Shown here: piece after piece, positions 13,698 through 21,848 of the stretch
How positions within the stretch are numbered: the stretch's first letter is position 1
Layout: the number at the start of each line of letters is the position of its first letter
DNA from: Deltaproteobacteria bacterium UBA6106
GTDB taxonomy: Bacteria; Desulfobacterota; Syntrophorhabdia; Syntrophorhabdales; Syntrophorhabdaceae
Assembly (NCBI GenBank): GCA_002428485.1
Contig: DIWM01000012.1
Location: 5,444 to 32,339, forward strand
Length of the DNA: 26,896 bases
Reading direction: 5' to 3'
Made by a program: the position numbers and the translations under genes
Notes under the pieces: generated by a model
What the model saw: the letters and a program-made list of their open reading frames with translations, nothing else
What the model was told of the DNA's origin: nothing
Database searches by the model: none

Positions 13698-14717
13698 CTA
13701 TATATGATCTTTTTTCTTGAGAAGCATCTTGTCCAGGTCTTCTCTCTGAGGAAAACTGTCCAGCTTCAAACCGAGACGCAACCCCATGCAGGAGAGGATT
13801 TCCTTGATCTCGTTCAACGACTTCCTGCCAAAATTTTTCGTCATCAGGATTTCCTGCTCTGTCTTCTGAACAAGCTCACCAATGTATTTAATATCGGCGT
13901 TTTTAAGACAATTCGCGCTTCTCACGGACAGTTCAAGCTCGTCAACGCTTCTGAAAAGGTTTTCATTGAAATCATGTTTGTCGGCCATCTTGTCTTCAGC
14001 CACATCAGCCTCTTCGATCTCTTCGAAATTGATAAAGATCTTCATCTGCTCCCTTATGATCTTTGCCCCGAAAGAAAGTGCATCCAGGGGATCCACACTT
14101 CCATCGGTCCAGATCTCCATGGTCAGTTTATCGTAGTCCGTTCTTCTGCCGACCCTCGCCTGCGTTACGTTGTAGCTTACCTTCCTGATGGGAGAAAAGA
14201 TGGAATCGACAGGTATGGTGCCGATAGGATCGTTCTCGTCGATATTCATCTCTGACGGCTGATAGCCCCTTCCAAGCTGCGCCTTCATCTCCATATATAA
14301 TTGTGCGTCGTCGCTTAAATAGGCGATATGAAGGTCTGGGTTTATAACATCAACGCCGCCATCATGGGTGATATCGCCGGCCTTGACCTCTTTTTTGTCT
14401 TTCACGTCTATCTTTAAAACCTTCGGTTTATCATCGGTAACCTTCAATACAACCTTTTTCAGGTTCAGGATGATCTCTGTTACGTCCTCCTTAACCCCTC
14501 TTATCGTAGAGAATTCATGTTCCACACCGTTGATCCAGACAGAGGTAATGGCCCCGCCCATAATAGAAGACAGGAGAACCCTTCTCAGAGAATTCCCTAT
14601 CGTAATTCCATATCCGCGCTCAAAAGGTTCCGTGGAAAACTTCACATAGCTATGTTCTTTCTTCTCTATTTCGATTTTTGTCGGTCTTATAAGTTCCTGC
14701 CAGTTTTTTTCAAACAT
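13698..14717 (-). CDS. rpoA: DNA-directed RNA polymerase subunit alpha
   Basis: The alpha subunit starts polymerase assembly and contacts upstream promoter DNA and activators. The N-terminal dimerisation domain (to about residue 235) includes the ERGYGITIGNSLRRVLLSS block. The C-terminal domain (about 255-325) has LSVRSANCLKNADI and NFGRKSLNEI, the helix-hairpin-helix region that binds UP elements. Length 339 is normal. The ATG follows AAGGAGGG at a rather long ten-base spacing. It is placed between rpsD and rplQ as in most bacteria. Confidence 0.98.
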   Translation of the reverse strand: MFEKNWQELIRPTKIEIEKKEHSYVKFSTEPFERGYGITIGNSLRRVLLSSIMGGAITSVWINGVEHEFSTIRGVKEDVTEIILNLKKVVLKVTDDKPKVLKIDVKDKKEVKAGDITHDGGVDVINPDLHIAYLSDDAQLYMEMKAQLGRGYQPSEMNIDENDPIGTIPVDSIFSPIRKVSYNVTQARVGRRTDYDKLTMEIWTDGSVDPLDALSFGAKIIREQMKIFINFEEIEEADVAEDKMADKHDFNENLFRSVDELELSVRSANCLKNADIKYIGELVQKTEQEILMTKNFGRKSLNEIKEILSCMGLRLGLKLDSFPQREDLDKMLLKKKDHI

Positions 14718-14743
14718 AGGTGTCTACCCTCCTTAGGGCAAAG

Positions 14744-15364
14744 CTATCTTGAATAGTACTCTACGATGAGCTGTTCTTTAATGGGCATCGTGATGTCGTC
14801 GCGCGTAGGCAGAAGCTTGATTGTACCTTTCATATTGTCCTTGTCCAGCTCGATCCATGATGGAATCCCTCTTCTTACCACCGATTCAAGGGCATTCTTA
14901 ACGCTTGGCAAATCTTTGTGTTTTACCGAAATCTCATCGCCCGGCTTTACCAGGAACGACGGTGTGCTTACCTTTCGCCCATTGACTAAAATATGGCTGT
15001 GCGAAACTAGCTGCCTTGCTTCTTTCCGGGAGGTTGCAAACCCAAGCCTGAAAATCATATTGTCGATCCGTCTCTCAAGCAAAATAAGAAAATTTGTTCC
15101 CGTGATACCCTGCTTGCGCTCTGCCATTTCGAAAAATCTTTTAAACTGCTTTTCGCTGAGCCCATACATTCTTCTCAGGCGCTGCTTTTCCCTTAACCTC
15201 AATCCGTATTCAAGGAATTTGCCTCTTGTCTCAACATGGACACCGGGCGGGTAGTTTCTCTTTTCGATTGCACACTTCTCCGTATAACACCTCTCCCCTT
15301 TCAGGAAAAGTTTGATCCCTTCACGTCTGCATAACCTGCATGATGGTCCTACATATCTTGACAA
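14744..15364 (-). CDS. rpsD: 30S ribosomal protein S4, zinc-binding form
   Basis: S4 is a primary 16S rRNA binder in the small-subunit body and often a translational repressor of its operon. The start is TTG at 15364, supported by AAGGAGG six bases upstream and by the family N-terminus (MSRYVGP). Cys9, Cys12, Cys26 and Cys31 form a zinc site kept in many bacteria but lost in E. coli. The S4 RNA-binding domain is around residues 96-155 (LERRIDNMIFRLGFA onward). Length 206 is normal. Confidence 0.98.
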   Translation of the reverse strand: MSRYVGPSCRLCRREGIKLFLKGERCYTEKCAIEKRNYPPGVHVETRGKFLEYGLRLREKQRLRRMYGLSEKQFKRFFEMAERKQGITGTNFLILLERRIDNMIFRLGFATSRKEARQLVSHSHILVNGRKVSTPSFLVKPGDEISVKHKDLPSVKNALESVVRRGIPSWIELDKDNMKGTIKLLPTRDDITMPIKEQLIVEYYSR

Positions 15365-15375
15365 AGCTTGCCTCC

Positions 15376-15765
15376 TTACACTCTTCTTCTTTTAGGTGGC
15401 CTGCACCCGTTATGTGGTATCGGCGTTACATCCCGGATGAGATGGATCTTGAGCCCTGCGCTCTGTAGGGCCCTGAGCGCCGCTTCTCTCCCTGCCCCGG
15501 GTCCTTTGATGTATACATCGACGGTTTTCATGCCGTTCTCGATCGCCTTCTTTGCCGCGTTCTCTGCCGCAAGCTGGGCTGCGAAAGGCGTGCTCTTCCG
15601 GGAACCCTTGAAGCCCACAACGCCGCCGCTCGACCATGCGACAACATGTCCCTGGGGGTCGGTGATAGTGATAATGGTATTATTAAAACTCGACTGGATG
15701 TATACTCCGCCGACGGGGATGTTCTTTTTTACTTTCTTCTTACCGGTTTTTTTCGTTTTCGCCAT
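15376..15765 (-). CDS. rpsK: 30S ribosomal protein S11
   Basis: S11 forms part of the small-subunit platform and contacts the mRNA near the E site. The start-to-end signature is intact, including NNTIITITDPQGHVVAWSS and the GPGAGREAA loop, and the basic tail ends PHNGCRPPKRRRV. Length 129 is normal. The ATG follows GAGGTGT and lies 12 nt after the rpsM stop. Confidence 0.98.
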   Translation of the reverse strand: MAKTKKTGKKKVKKNIPVGGVYIQSSFNNTIITITDPQGHVVAWSSGGVVGFKGSRKSTPFAAQLAAENAAKKAIENGMKTVDVYIKGPGAGREAALRALQSAGLKIHLIRDVTPIPHNGCRPPKRRRV

Positions 15766-15777
15766 CTACACACCTCA

Positions 15778-16143
15778 TTATTTTCGTTTCATAGACGTCT
15801 TGCGCGGACCCTTCCTTGTTCTGGAATTCGTCCGGGTCCTCTGTCCCCTGACCGGCAGTCCCCTTCTATGCCGCAAGCCCCTGTAACAGCCGATATCCAT
15901 GAGCCTCTTGATGCTCATATTTACATCTTTCCGTAAATCGCCCTCTACCTTATAATTTCTCTCCAGTATATCCCGTATCTTTGCGATCTCTTCATCGGTC
16001 AAGGTATTGGTTCTTTTGTTAGGGTCAATACCGGCCTCGCCGAGGATCCGGTTTGAGAGGGTCCTCCCGATACCGTAAATATACGTCAAGGCTATCTCTA
16101 TCCTTTTATCCCGCGGTATATCTACACCAGCAATTCTTGCCAC
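15778..16143 (-). CDS. rpsM: 30S ribosomal protein S13
   Basis: S13 sits in the head of the small subunit and bridges to the large subunit and the P-site tRNA. The protein begins MARIAGVDIPRDKRIEIALT with the helix-hairpin-helix GIGRTLSNRIL, and ends in the basic GLPVRGQRTRTNSRTRKGP tail. The start codon is GTG, preceded by AAGGAGG that overlaps the rpmJ stop. Length 121 is normal. Confidence 0.98.
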   Translation of the reverse strand: MARIAGVDIPRDKRIEIALTYIYGIGRTLSNRILGEAGIDPNKRTNTLTDEEIAKIRDILERNYKVEGDLRKDVNMSIKRLMDIGCYRGLRHRRGLPVRGQRTRTNSRTRKGPRKTSMKRK

Positions 16144-16154
16144 GTTGCCCCTCC

Positions 16155-16268
16155 TTAACCTTGCTTCTGCTTATGTTTTGGATTTTCGCAGATAATTCGT
16201 ACAATGCCTTTCCTCTTAATGATCTTGCACTTGTCACATCTCTTCTTCACAGAAGGTCGGACCTTCAT
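16155..16268 (-). CDS. rpmJ: 50S ribosomal protein L36, zinc form
   Basis: This 37-residue gene reads MKVRPSVKKRCDKCKIIKRK and ends in KHKQKQG. Zinc ligands are Cys11, Cys14, Cys27 and His32, so it is the zinc-containing form. It sits between infA and rpsM, its usual place. The ATG at 16268 follows GGAGGTTC. It stabilises 23S rRNA near the factor-binding region. Confidence 0.97.
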   Translation of the reverse strand: MKVRPSVKKRCDKCKIIKRKGIVRIICENPKHKQKQG

Positions 16269-16277
16269 GAGAACCTC

Positions 16278-16496
16278 CTATTTTACCCTGTAAATAATCC
16301 TGCCGCGTGTCAGGTCGTATGGTGAAAGCTCTACGACGACCTTGTCGCCTCTCAGTATCTTTATATAATGCATACGCATCTTGCCCGATACATGGGCAAG
16401 TACTTTGTGTCCGTTGGGAAGCTCAACCCTGAACATAGCGTTCGGCAACGGTTCAATCACTGTGCCTTCAATCTCTATTCCTTCACCTTTTGGCAT
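16278..16496 (-). CDS. infA: Translation initiation factor IF-1
   Basis: IF-1 is a single OB-fold protein that blocks the ribosomal A site during initiation. The 72 residues match the family from end to end (IEIEGTVIEPLPNAMFRVEL, GHKVLAHVSGKMR, DLTRGRIIYR). The ribosome site AAGGA overlaps the stop codon of map six bases upstream, so translation is probably coupled. Confidence 0.98.
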   Translation of the reverse strand: MPKGEGIEIEGTVIEPLPNAMFRVELPNGHKVLAHVSGKMRMHYIKILRGDKVVVELSPYDLTRGRIIYRVK

Positions 16497-16502
16497 AATT
16501 CC

Positions 16503-17252
16503 TTATAGTACGCTCAGTATCTCTGTTCCCTTTTCGGTTATTGCAACGGTGTGCTCAAAGTGGGCTGAAAGGCTTCCGTCCTTTGTCGCTGCGGTCCACC
16601 CGTTCTCCCTGATCACAACATCGCTTTTCCCCATGTTCACCATTGGCTCTATCGCAAGCACCATACCTGCCTTGAGGCGTATGCCTGTCCCTTTTTCTCC
16701 GTAATTAGGGATTTGCGGTTCCTCGTGGAGGTTTCTCCCGATCCCATGACCGACGAACTCGCGCACAACGGAAAAACCGGCCTCTTCCGCGTGGGATTGT
16801 ATAGCATGAGAGATATCATGCAGCCTGTTGCCCTCTTTTACTTCATTTATCCCTTTATAGAGGGCGCTTTCCGTAACGGTGAGCAATCGTTCCGTCTTTT
16901 TTTGAATCCTTCCGACACCGTATGTTATTGCGGTATCTCCGCAAAAACCATCATAGCGGGTACCAAAATCAAGACTTACAATATCGCTATCCCTCAATAT
17001 CCGTTCTCCTGGCATACCGTGTACTACCTCATCGTTTATAGAAACACAGAGGCAATAAGGGTAGCCGTTATATCCTTTAAACGCCGGTTCTACGCGACCG
17101 ATCCTGCGTATCTTCTCCTCGCATAATCTTTCAAGCTCTATGGTTCTCAAACCTTCTTTAATAAACTGTCCAAGGTACCTAAGTATTTCAATGGCATACC
17201 TGCTTGCAACTTTTATCTTCTCTATCTCTTCACTGCTCTTTAGAATAATCAT
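16503..17252 (-). CDS. map: Methionine aminopeptidase, type I
   Basis: The enzyme removes the initiator methionine from nascent proteins whose second residue is small. The pita-bread fold is complete in 249 residues. The five metal ligands are Asp95, Asp106, His169, Glu202 and Glu233, and His78 in VVHGMPGE fits the substrate-contact histidine. There is no N-terminal SH3-binding or zinc extension, so this is the short type Ia form. The start ATG has only a weak upstream AGG. It follows secY after a 57-nt gap in which adk would stand in many bacteria. Confidence 0.97.
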   Translation of the reverse strand: MIILKSSEEIEKIKVASRYAIEILRYLGQFIKEGLRTIELERLCEEKIRRIGRVEPAFKGYNGYPYCLCVSINDEVVHGMPGERILRDSDIVSLDFGTRYDGFCGDTAITYGVGRIQKKTERLLTVTESALYKGINEVKEGNRLHDISHAIQSHAEEAGFSVVREFVGHGIGRNLHEEPQIPNYGEKGTGIRLKAGMVLAIEPMVNMGKSDVVIRENGWTAATKDGSLSAHFEHTVAITEKGTEILSVL

Positions 17253-17280
17253 CCTGCAAAACGCGCCACTGCACCACAGC

Positions 17281-17308
17281 GATCAGCCGTCAGCGTACAG
17301 CTATCAGC
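17281..17308. repeat. Heptad array, TCAGC type, between secY and map
   Basis: Four 7-nt units ending in CAGC start at 17281, 17288, 17295 and 17302 (GATCAGC, CGTCAGC, GTACAGC, TATCAGC). It ends one base from the secY stop codon. It is the only such array I see inside the ribosomal operon, and it lies in its largest gap. Confidence 0.75.
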
Positions 17309-17309
17309 G

Positions 17310-18617
17310 TCATCTTCTTCCTTTCATCCGTGCCGATTTTTTAACAAGCCCGTCATAATGTCTGAGGATAAGATGAGATTCTATCTGTTGTATCGTGTCG
17401 AGGGCAACACCCACGACGATCAATAGCGCTGTACCTCCAAAATAGAAAGGAACATTGAATTTTCTCACCAACAAGGTCGGCAGGACGCATACGAAAGAAA
17501 CATACACCGCGCCAATAAAGGTTACCCTGGATAGTATCCTCTCGATGAACTCCGAGGTCTTTTTGCCCGGTCTTATTCCCGGTATGTATCCACCATATTT
17601 CTTCATATTGTCCGCCACGTTGTCGGGGTTAAACACGATGGCCGTATAAAAAAAACAGAAAAAGATGATAAAACCCACATACATGAATTCGTGGAGGAAC
17701 GTTCCCGGCGTAAGCATCTCTGAGAATTTTTTCATATACGGGTGCTGAATAAAATTTGCGATCGTTGCAGGAAACATGATGATCGAAGAGGCAAATATAG
17801 GAGGGATCACGCCTGCCGTATTGACCTTGAGGGGCAGATGCGTCGCCTGGCCTCCATACATTTTGCGGCCTACAACGCGCTTGGCGTATTGGACAGGTAT
17901 CCTCCTTTGGGATGTCTCCATGAATATGATAAAGGCAACGACAACAAACATCATTGCGGTGATCAGAAGTACCACGAACCAGTTCATCTCGCCTGAGTTG
18001 ACAAGGGTCATGGTGCTGGCAACCGCATTGGGCATCCGCGCTACAATGCCTGCAAAAATGATCAGCGATATGCCGTTCCCTATGCCCTTTTCCGTGATCT
18101 GTTCCCCGAGCCACATAATAAATGCGGTCCCCCCGGTGAGGGTTATCATCGTCATGAGCCGGAAGCTCCAGCCCGGATTGTAAACAACGAGCTCGCCTCC
18201 TGCGCCTCTCATCTGCTCCAGTCCGATACTGATGCCAAAACCCTGTATGAGGCTTATGATCACCGTTCCGTATCGTGTATACTGCGTTATCTTTCTCCTG
18301 CCTGCCTCTCCCTCCTTTGAAAGTTTTTCAAGGGTCGGCACAACGACAGTAAGAAGTTGCAAAATAATAGACGCACTGATGTAAGGCATAATACCGAGGG
18401 CAAATATGGAAAGTCTTTCGAGGCCGCCGCCTGCAAACATGTCGAAGAAGCCGAGCAGGGTACCTTTTGCCCTCTCAAAGATTCCCGCCAGCACGGTCCC
18501 GTCGATCCCTGGTGTGGGGATATGAACACCTACCCGGTACACCGCGAGAAGAACAAGTGTGGCTATTATCCTCCGCTTAAGCTCAGGGATTTTCCCGATG
18601 TTCTGGAAACCTCCCAT
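17310..18617 (-). CDS. secY: Preprotein translocase subunit SecY
   Basis: SecY is the protein-conducting channel of the Sec translocon in the inner membrane. The 435 residues contain ten hydrophobic helices. The start has KRRIIATLVLLAVYRVGVHI for helix 1 and a plug-region GGGLERLSIFALGIMPYISA. The helix 8-9 cytoplasmic loop GGYIPGIRPGKKTSEFI, with its conserved Arg, is the SecA and ribosome contact. The start ATG overlaps the rplO stop by one base. Length is typical. Confidence 0.98.
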   Translation of the reverse strand: MGGFQNIGKIPELKRRIIATLVLLAVYRVGVHIPTPGIDGTVLAGIFERAKGTLLGFFDMFAGGGLERLSIFALGIMPYISASIILQLLTVVVPTLEKLSKEGEAGRRKITQYTRYGTVIISLIQGFGISIGLEQMRGAGGELVVYNPGWSFRLMTMITLTGGTAFIMWLGEQITEKGIGNGISLIIFAGIVARMPNAVASTMTLVNSGEMNWFVVLLITAMMFVVVAFIIFMETSQRRIPVQYAKRVVGRKMYGGQATHLPLKVNTAGVIPPIFASSIIMFPATIANFIQHPYMKKFSEMLTPGTFLHEFMYVGFIIFFCFFYTAIVFNPDNVADNMKKYGGYIPGIRPGKKTSEFIERILSRVTFIGAVYVSFVCVLPTLLVRKFNVPFYFGGTALLIVVGVALDTIQQIESHLILRHYDGLVKKSARMKGRR

Positions 18618-19060
18618 TAAATCAGTACCTCCACATCTCCACCCTGGGCCTTTATCTTCTCGATGGCGCGCTCAGAGGCTTTGTGAACCTGGATCTTGAT
18701 CGGGAAGTCGATCTCGCCGTCGGAAAGAAGTTTTATGCCGTCCTTTATCTTCTTGATAAACCCGGATCTCAGTATCTCCTCTATGCCCACCTTCTCCTGT
18801 CCCTTAAATGCAGCAAGGTCTCCAACATTGATGATGGAATATTCCTTCCTGAAGGGGTTTTTAAACCCTCTTTTCGGAATCCTCCTCATGAGAGGCATCT
18901 GGCCGCCTTCAAAACCCTTTTTCTTCGTGCCGCCGCTTGTCGAGCGTTGGCCCTTGTTCCCGTATGTTGCAGTAGTACCATGGCCGGAACCGGTTCCCCG
19001 TCCAACCCTTTTCCTCTTCTTTATTGATCCTTCGCTTGGTTTCAGGTCTGATAGCTTCAT
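18617..19060 (-). CDS. rplO: 50S ribosomal protein L15
   Basis: L15 binds 23S rRNA late in large-subunit assembly. The Gly- and Arg-rich N-terminus (KKRKRVGRGTGSGHG, then GFEGGQMPLMRRIPKRGF) threads into rRNA and the C-terminal globular domain is complete. Length 147 is normal. It overlaps secY by one base and its ribosome site GGAGG lies within the end of rpmD. Confidence 0.98.
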   Translation of the reverse strand: MKLSDLKPSEGSIKKRKRVGRGTGSGHGTTATYGNKGQRSTSGGTKKKGFEGGQMPLMRRIPKRGFKNPFRKEYSIINVGDLAAFKGQEKVGIEEILRSGFIKKIKDGIKLLSDGEIDFPIKIQVHKASERAIEKIKAQGGDVEVLI

Positions 19061-19246
19061 TTACCGGGCATCCTCCACTATTGTTAGAAGGTGAATCACT
19101 TTCTTCACCATACCCCGTATCTCAGGCGTGTTCTTTACCGTTTTCTCCTGGTAAAGCTTTTTAAAGCCGAGGCTGCGTACGGTGTCGCGCTGGTCCTGTG
19201 TGCACCCTATAAAACTCTTTGTCCATTTGATTTTGAGGTGACTCAC
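19061..19246 (-). CDS. rpmD: 50S ribosomal protein L30
   Basis: L30 is a small surface protein of the large subunit, here 61 residues (family 58-60). LKIKWTKSFIGC, then RDTVRSLGFKKL and NTPEIRGMVKKVIHLL are the conserved blocks. The start is GTG at 19246, with AGGAGG in the end of rpsE at a six-base spacing. Confidence 0.97.
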   Translation of the reverse strand: MSHLKIKWTKSFIGCTQDQRDTVRSLGFKKLYQEKTVKNTPEIRGMVKKVIHLLTIVEDAR

Positions 19247-19247
19247 G

Positions 19248-19757
19248 TTATCCCTCCTCGCCCTTCGTCTTGCCCCGCTGTTTCAACGATACCTCGGGCG
19301 ACTTTAACGTGGCAAGCCCTTTGATTGTCGCCTTTACCACATTATGATAATTCCGCGATCCGTAACATTTGGTCAGTATGTTTGTTATGCCGGCTACCTC
19401 AACAACGGCCCGTACGGCCCTTCCGGCGATAACACCGGTCCCTTCGCTGGCCGGCTTCATGAACACCTCGCTTGTCCCGTACTTTGCCTTTATCTCGTGG
19501 GGGATCGTCCCTTTCCTGACAGGAACCTCGATAATGTTCTTCTTTGCCCTCTCAACTGCTTTTCTGATCGCGTCAGGGACCTCGTTGGCCTTGCCAAGCC
19601 CAAACCCGACACGACCGTTGCCGTCACCGACAACGACGATGGCGCTGAAGCTAAACCTCCTGCCACCTTTTACAACCTTTGCGACACGATTTATATAGAC
19701 CAACCTGTCCTGCAGCTCAAGCTCACCTGGTTCTGTACGCTTTCTCTCAGCCAACAC
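19248..19757 (-). CDS. rpsE: 30S ribosomal protein S5
   Basis: S5 lines the mRNA entry and takes part in decoding accuracy. The double-stranded RNA-binding-like N-domain (VYINRVAKVVKGGRRFSFSA) and the C-domain (GTGVIAGRAVRAVVEVAGI) are intact. Length is 169. The start is either GTG 19757 or the next codon TTG 19754; AGGAGG is two and five bases away, so TTG has the better spacing. Confidence 0.97.
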   Translation of the reverse strand: MLAERKRTEPGELELQDRLVYINRVAKVVKGGRRFSFSAIVVVGDGNGRVGFGLGKANEVPDAIRKAVERAKKNIIEVPVRKGTIPHEIKAKYGTSEVFMKPASEGTGVIAGRAVRAVVEVAGITNILTKCYGSRNYHNVVKATIKGLATLKSPEVSLKQRGKTKGEEG

Positions 19758-19766
19758 AACCTCCTC

Positions 19767-20132
19767 TTAAAATTGTAAACCCGCCTCTCTTGCACCATCG
19801 GCCAGAGCCTTTATCCTGCCGTGATATTTAAAACCGTTCCGGTCAAAGACAACCTGGCTAATGCCCATGCCGGCTGCCTTCTTGCCGATATGCTCTCCAA
19901 CCTTCTTTGCCGCTTCAACATTACCGCCGCACTTTATCGTCGCCACAATTTCCTTTGTCAACGTCGATACGGACGTTATTACCTTATCCTGCGAATCATC
20001 AATCAATTGCGCATATATCTGTCGTAAGCTCTTATAGACACACAATCTCGGTTTGCCGGCAGTACCTGAGATCGTTTTGCGAATTCTCTTTTTTCTCTTC
20101 TCCCGTGCCTCTACCTTTGCTTTTCTTTGCAT
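19767..20132 (-). CDS. rplR: 50S ribosomal protein L18
   Basis: L18 carries 5S rRNA into the central protuberance together with L5. The basic N-terminus (about 25 residues) is followed by KPRLCVYKSLRQIYAQLIDD and the C-terminal FDRNGFKYHGRIKALADGAR. Length 121 is typical. The ATG follows GAGGTG. Confidence 0.98.
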   Translation of the reverse strand: MQRKAKVEAREKRKKRIRKTISGTAGKPRLCVYKSLRQIYAQLIDDSQDKVITSVSTLTKEIVATIKCGGNVEAAKKVGEHIGKKAAGMGISQVVFDRNGFKYHGRIKALADGAREAGLQF

Positions 20133-20143
20133 CTTTTCACCTC

Positions 20144-20680
20144 TTACTTGCCGCTTTTACCGGCCTTTTTCCTCAACACCTCATCTGCGTATTTAACGCC
20201 TTTGTTCTTGTATGCATCGGGTTTTCTCAATGCCCTTATCTTTGCAGCTGTCTGGCCAACAAGCTCTTTGTCGATACCCTTGATCGTCAGGAGCGTTTGT
20301 TTTTCTATCTGGGCGGAAATCCCCGCGGGCAGGGGGAACGTGATGGGATGAGAATAACCGAGGTAAAAGATGATATTATTGCCCTGCAATTCCGACCTGT
20401 ATCCGATGCCGACGATCTCCAGCTTTCTTTCAAATCCTTTGTGGACGCCATCCACCATGTTTGCGATCAGCGTCCTCATGAGTCCGTGCAAACCTTTTGT
20501 CTTCTTGTCTTCGCTTGTTCGCTGTACCATCACAGTGCTTCCATCGATATTAACGGTTAACCCTTCCAGAAAGGGCCTCTGCAATGAACCCTTTGGCCCG
20601 GTTACGACAATCTTGTTATCCTGTAATTCCAGCTTTGTGCCCTGAGGCAAGATCACAGGCTTTCTGCCTATCCTCGACAT
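20144..20680 (-). CDS. rplF: 50S ribosomal protein L6
   Basis: L6 lies near the factor-binding site at the L7/L12 stalk base. It has two repeated alpha/beta domains; the second ends in the signature GKGVKYADEV-like block (KNKGVKYADEVLRKKAGKSG). The start is taken at ATG 20680 (MSRIGRKPV), which has GAGGTG seven bases away and gives 178 residues, as in the family. An in-frame TTG at 20695 lies within the upstream leader. Confidence 0.97.
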   Translation of the reverse strand: MSRIGRKPVILPQGTKLELQDNKIVVTGPKGSLQRPFLEGLTVNIDGSTVMVQRTSEDKKTKGLHGLMRTLIANMVDGVHKGFERKLEIVGIGYRSELQGNNIIFYLGYSHPITFPLPAGISAQIEKQTLLTIKGIDKELVGQTAAKIRALRKPDAYKNKGVKYADEVLRKKAGKSGK

Positions 20681-20688
20681 TTCACACC

Positions 20689-21090
20689 TCACCAAACAAC
20701 GAGGAGGGGTTCTCCTCCCACCTTATTTTTTAACGCGCTCCTGTCTGTCATAATCCCCTTCGAAGTGGAGATCACGACAAGACCTATCCGTTTCCTTAAT
20801 CGCGGGATCTCTCCTGTGCCGACATACCGCCTTCTCCCCGGCTTGCTGATCCTGCGCAAACCGGTAATAACGCTTTTGTTGTTTTCGTCGTAGTGTATAT
20901 AAACCTTGAGAAATTTCTTTCTCGCCTCATCAACAAAGGTCTTGTAATTTTTTATATAGCCTTCTTCCTTCAATATCTTTGATATAGCAAATTTCATATT
21001 GGAATACGGTATGTCGACAGATTCGTGGCGCGCTATGATGGCATTCCGTATCCTTGTTAGCATATCAGCAATAGGATCTACTGTAACCAT
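20689..21090 (-). CDS. rpsH: 30S ribosomal protein S8
   Basis: S8 is a primary binder of the central 16S domain and in E. coli represses the spc operon by binding the L5 leader. The protein starts MVTVDPIADMLTRIRNA and ends with STSKGIMTDRSA and a closing GGEPLLVVW. Length 133 is normal. The ATG follows GAGGGGG. Confidence 0.98.
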   Translation of the reverse strand: MVTVDPIADMLTRIRNAIIARHESVDIPYSNMKFAISKILKEEGYIKNYKTFVDEARKKFLKVYIHYDENNKSVITGLRRISKPGRRRYVGTGEIPRLRKRIGLVVISTSKGIMTDRSALKNKVGGEPLLVVW

Positions 21091-21099
21091 GAATCCCCC

Positions 21100-21285
21100 T
21101 CACCAGCTTGATTTTATGACACCAGGTATTTCACCCTTCAGTGAATGGTTCCTGAAGCATATCCTGCACATCTGAAATTTGCGCAGGTAGCCGCGGGGTC
21201 TCCCGCAGATAGCACATCTGTTATGGGCCCTTACCTGGTATTTCGGTGCTGCCTTTGCCTTTTCCATCATTGATTTTTTTGCCAT
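21100..21285 (-). CDS. rpsN: 30S ribosomal protein S14, type Z (zinc form)
   Basis: The short 61-residue form has two CxxC pairs (Cys24, Cys27, Cys40, Cys43), which bind zinc. ATG 21285 (MAKKSMMEKAKAAPKYQVRA) is chosen over an in-frame TTG at 21300 that lies within the end of rplE, because GGAGGAG lies just before it. It binds in the head of the small subunit. Confidence 0.97.
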   Translation of the reverse strand: MAKKSMMEKAKAAPKYQVRAHNRCAICGRPRGYLRKFQMCRICFRNHSLKGEIPGVIKSSW

Positions 21286-21296
21286 TAACTCCTCCG

Positions 21297-21839
21297 TCAA
21301 CTCCTGAAGGGCATTCCCATTAACTTCAGAAGCTCAAAACCTTCCTCGTCCGTTTTTGCCGTCGTCCCAATGGTAATGTTCATCCCCCTTGCCTTGTCAA
21401 TCTTGTCGTACTCTATCTCGGGGAATATGATCTGTTCTCTCAAACCAAGCGTATAGTTGCCCCTTCCGTCGAAAGATTTAGGGGAAACGCCCTTAAAATC
21501 CCTCACCCGCGGAAGGACGATATAGACAAGTTTATGAAGGAACTCGTACATCCTCTCTCTTCGGAGCGTTACCATGCAGCCGATCGACATCCCCTCCCTC
21601 AACTTGAAGGAAGCGATCGATTTTTTCGACTTCGTGATAACGGGTTTCTGTCCGGTGATAAGTTTTATATCGCCGGTTGCGCTATCAAGCACTTTAATAT
21701 TCTGAAGGGCCTCGCCAAGCCCGATATTTACCGTGATCTTTTCTATCTTCGGCACTTCCATGACATTCTTATACTGGAATCTCCTCATCAGCGCCGACCT
21801 GACATCTTTTTCATAAAATTCCATATATGCTGTTTTCAA
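21297..21839 (-). CDS. rplE: 50S ribosomal protein L5
   Basis: L5 binds 5S rRNA in the central protuberance and contacts the P-site tRNA. The blocks PKIEKITVNIGLGEALQN, SFDGRGNYTLGLREQIIFPE and ITIGTTAKTDEEG are conserved. The start is TTG at 21839, with AGGAGG six bases before it, giving 180 residues (E. coli 179). The ATG five codons later would be 21 bases from that site. Confidence 0.97.
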   Translation of the reverse strand: MKTAYMEFYEKDVRSALMRRFQYKNVMEVPKIEKITVNIGLGEALQNIKVLDSATGDIKLITGQKPVITKSKKSIASFKLREGMSIGCMVTLRRERMYEFLHKLVYIVLPRVRDFKGVSPKSFDGRGNYTLGLREQIIFPEIEYDKIDKARGMNITIGTTAKTDEEGFELLKLMGMPFRS

Positions 21840-21848
21840 CAGTGCCTC

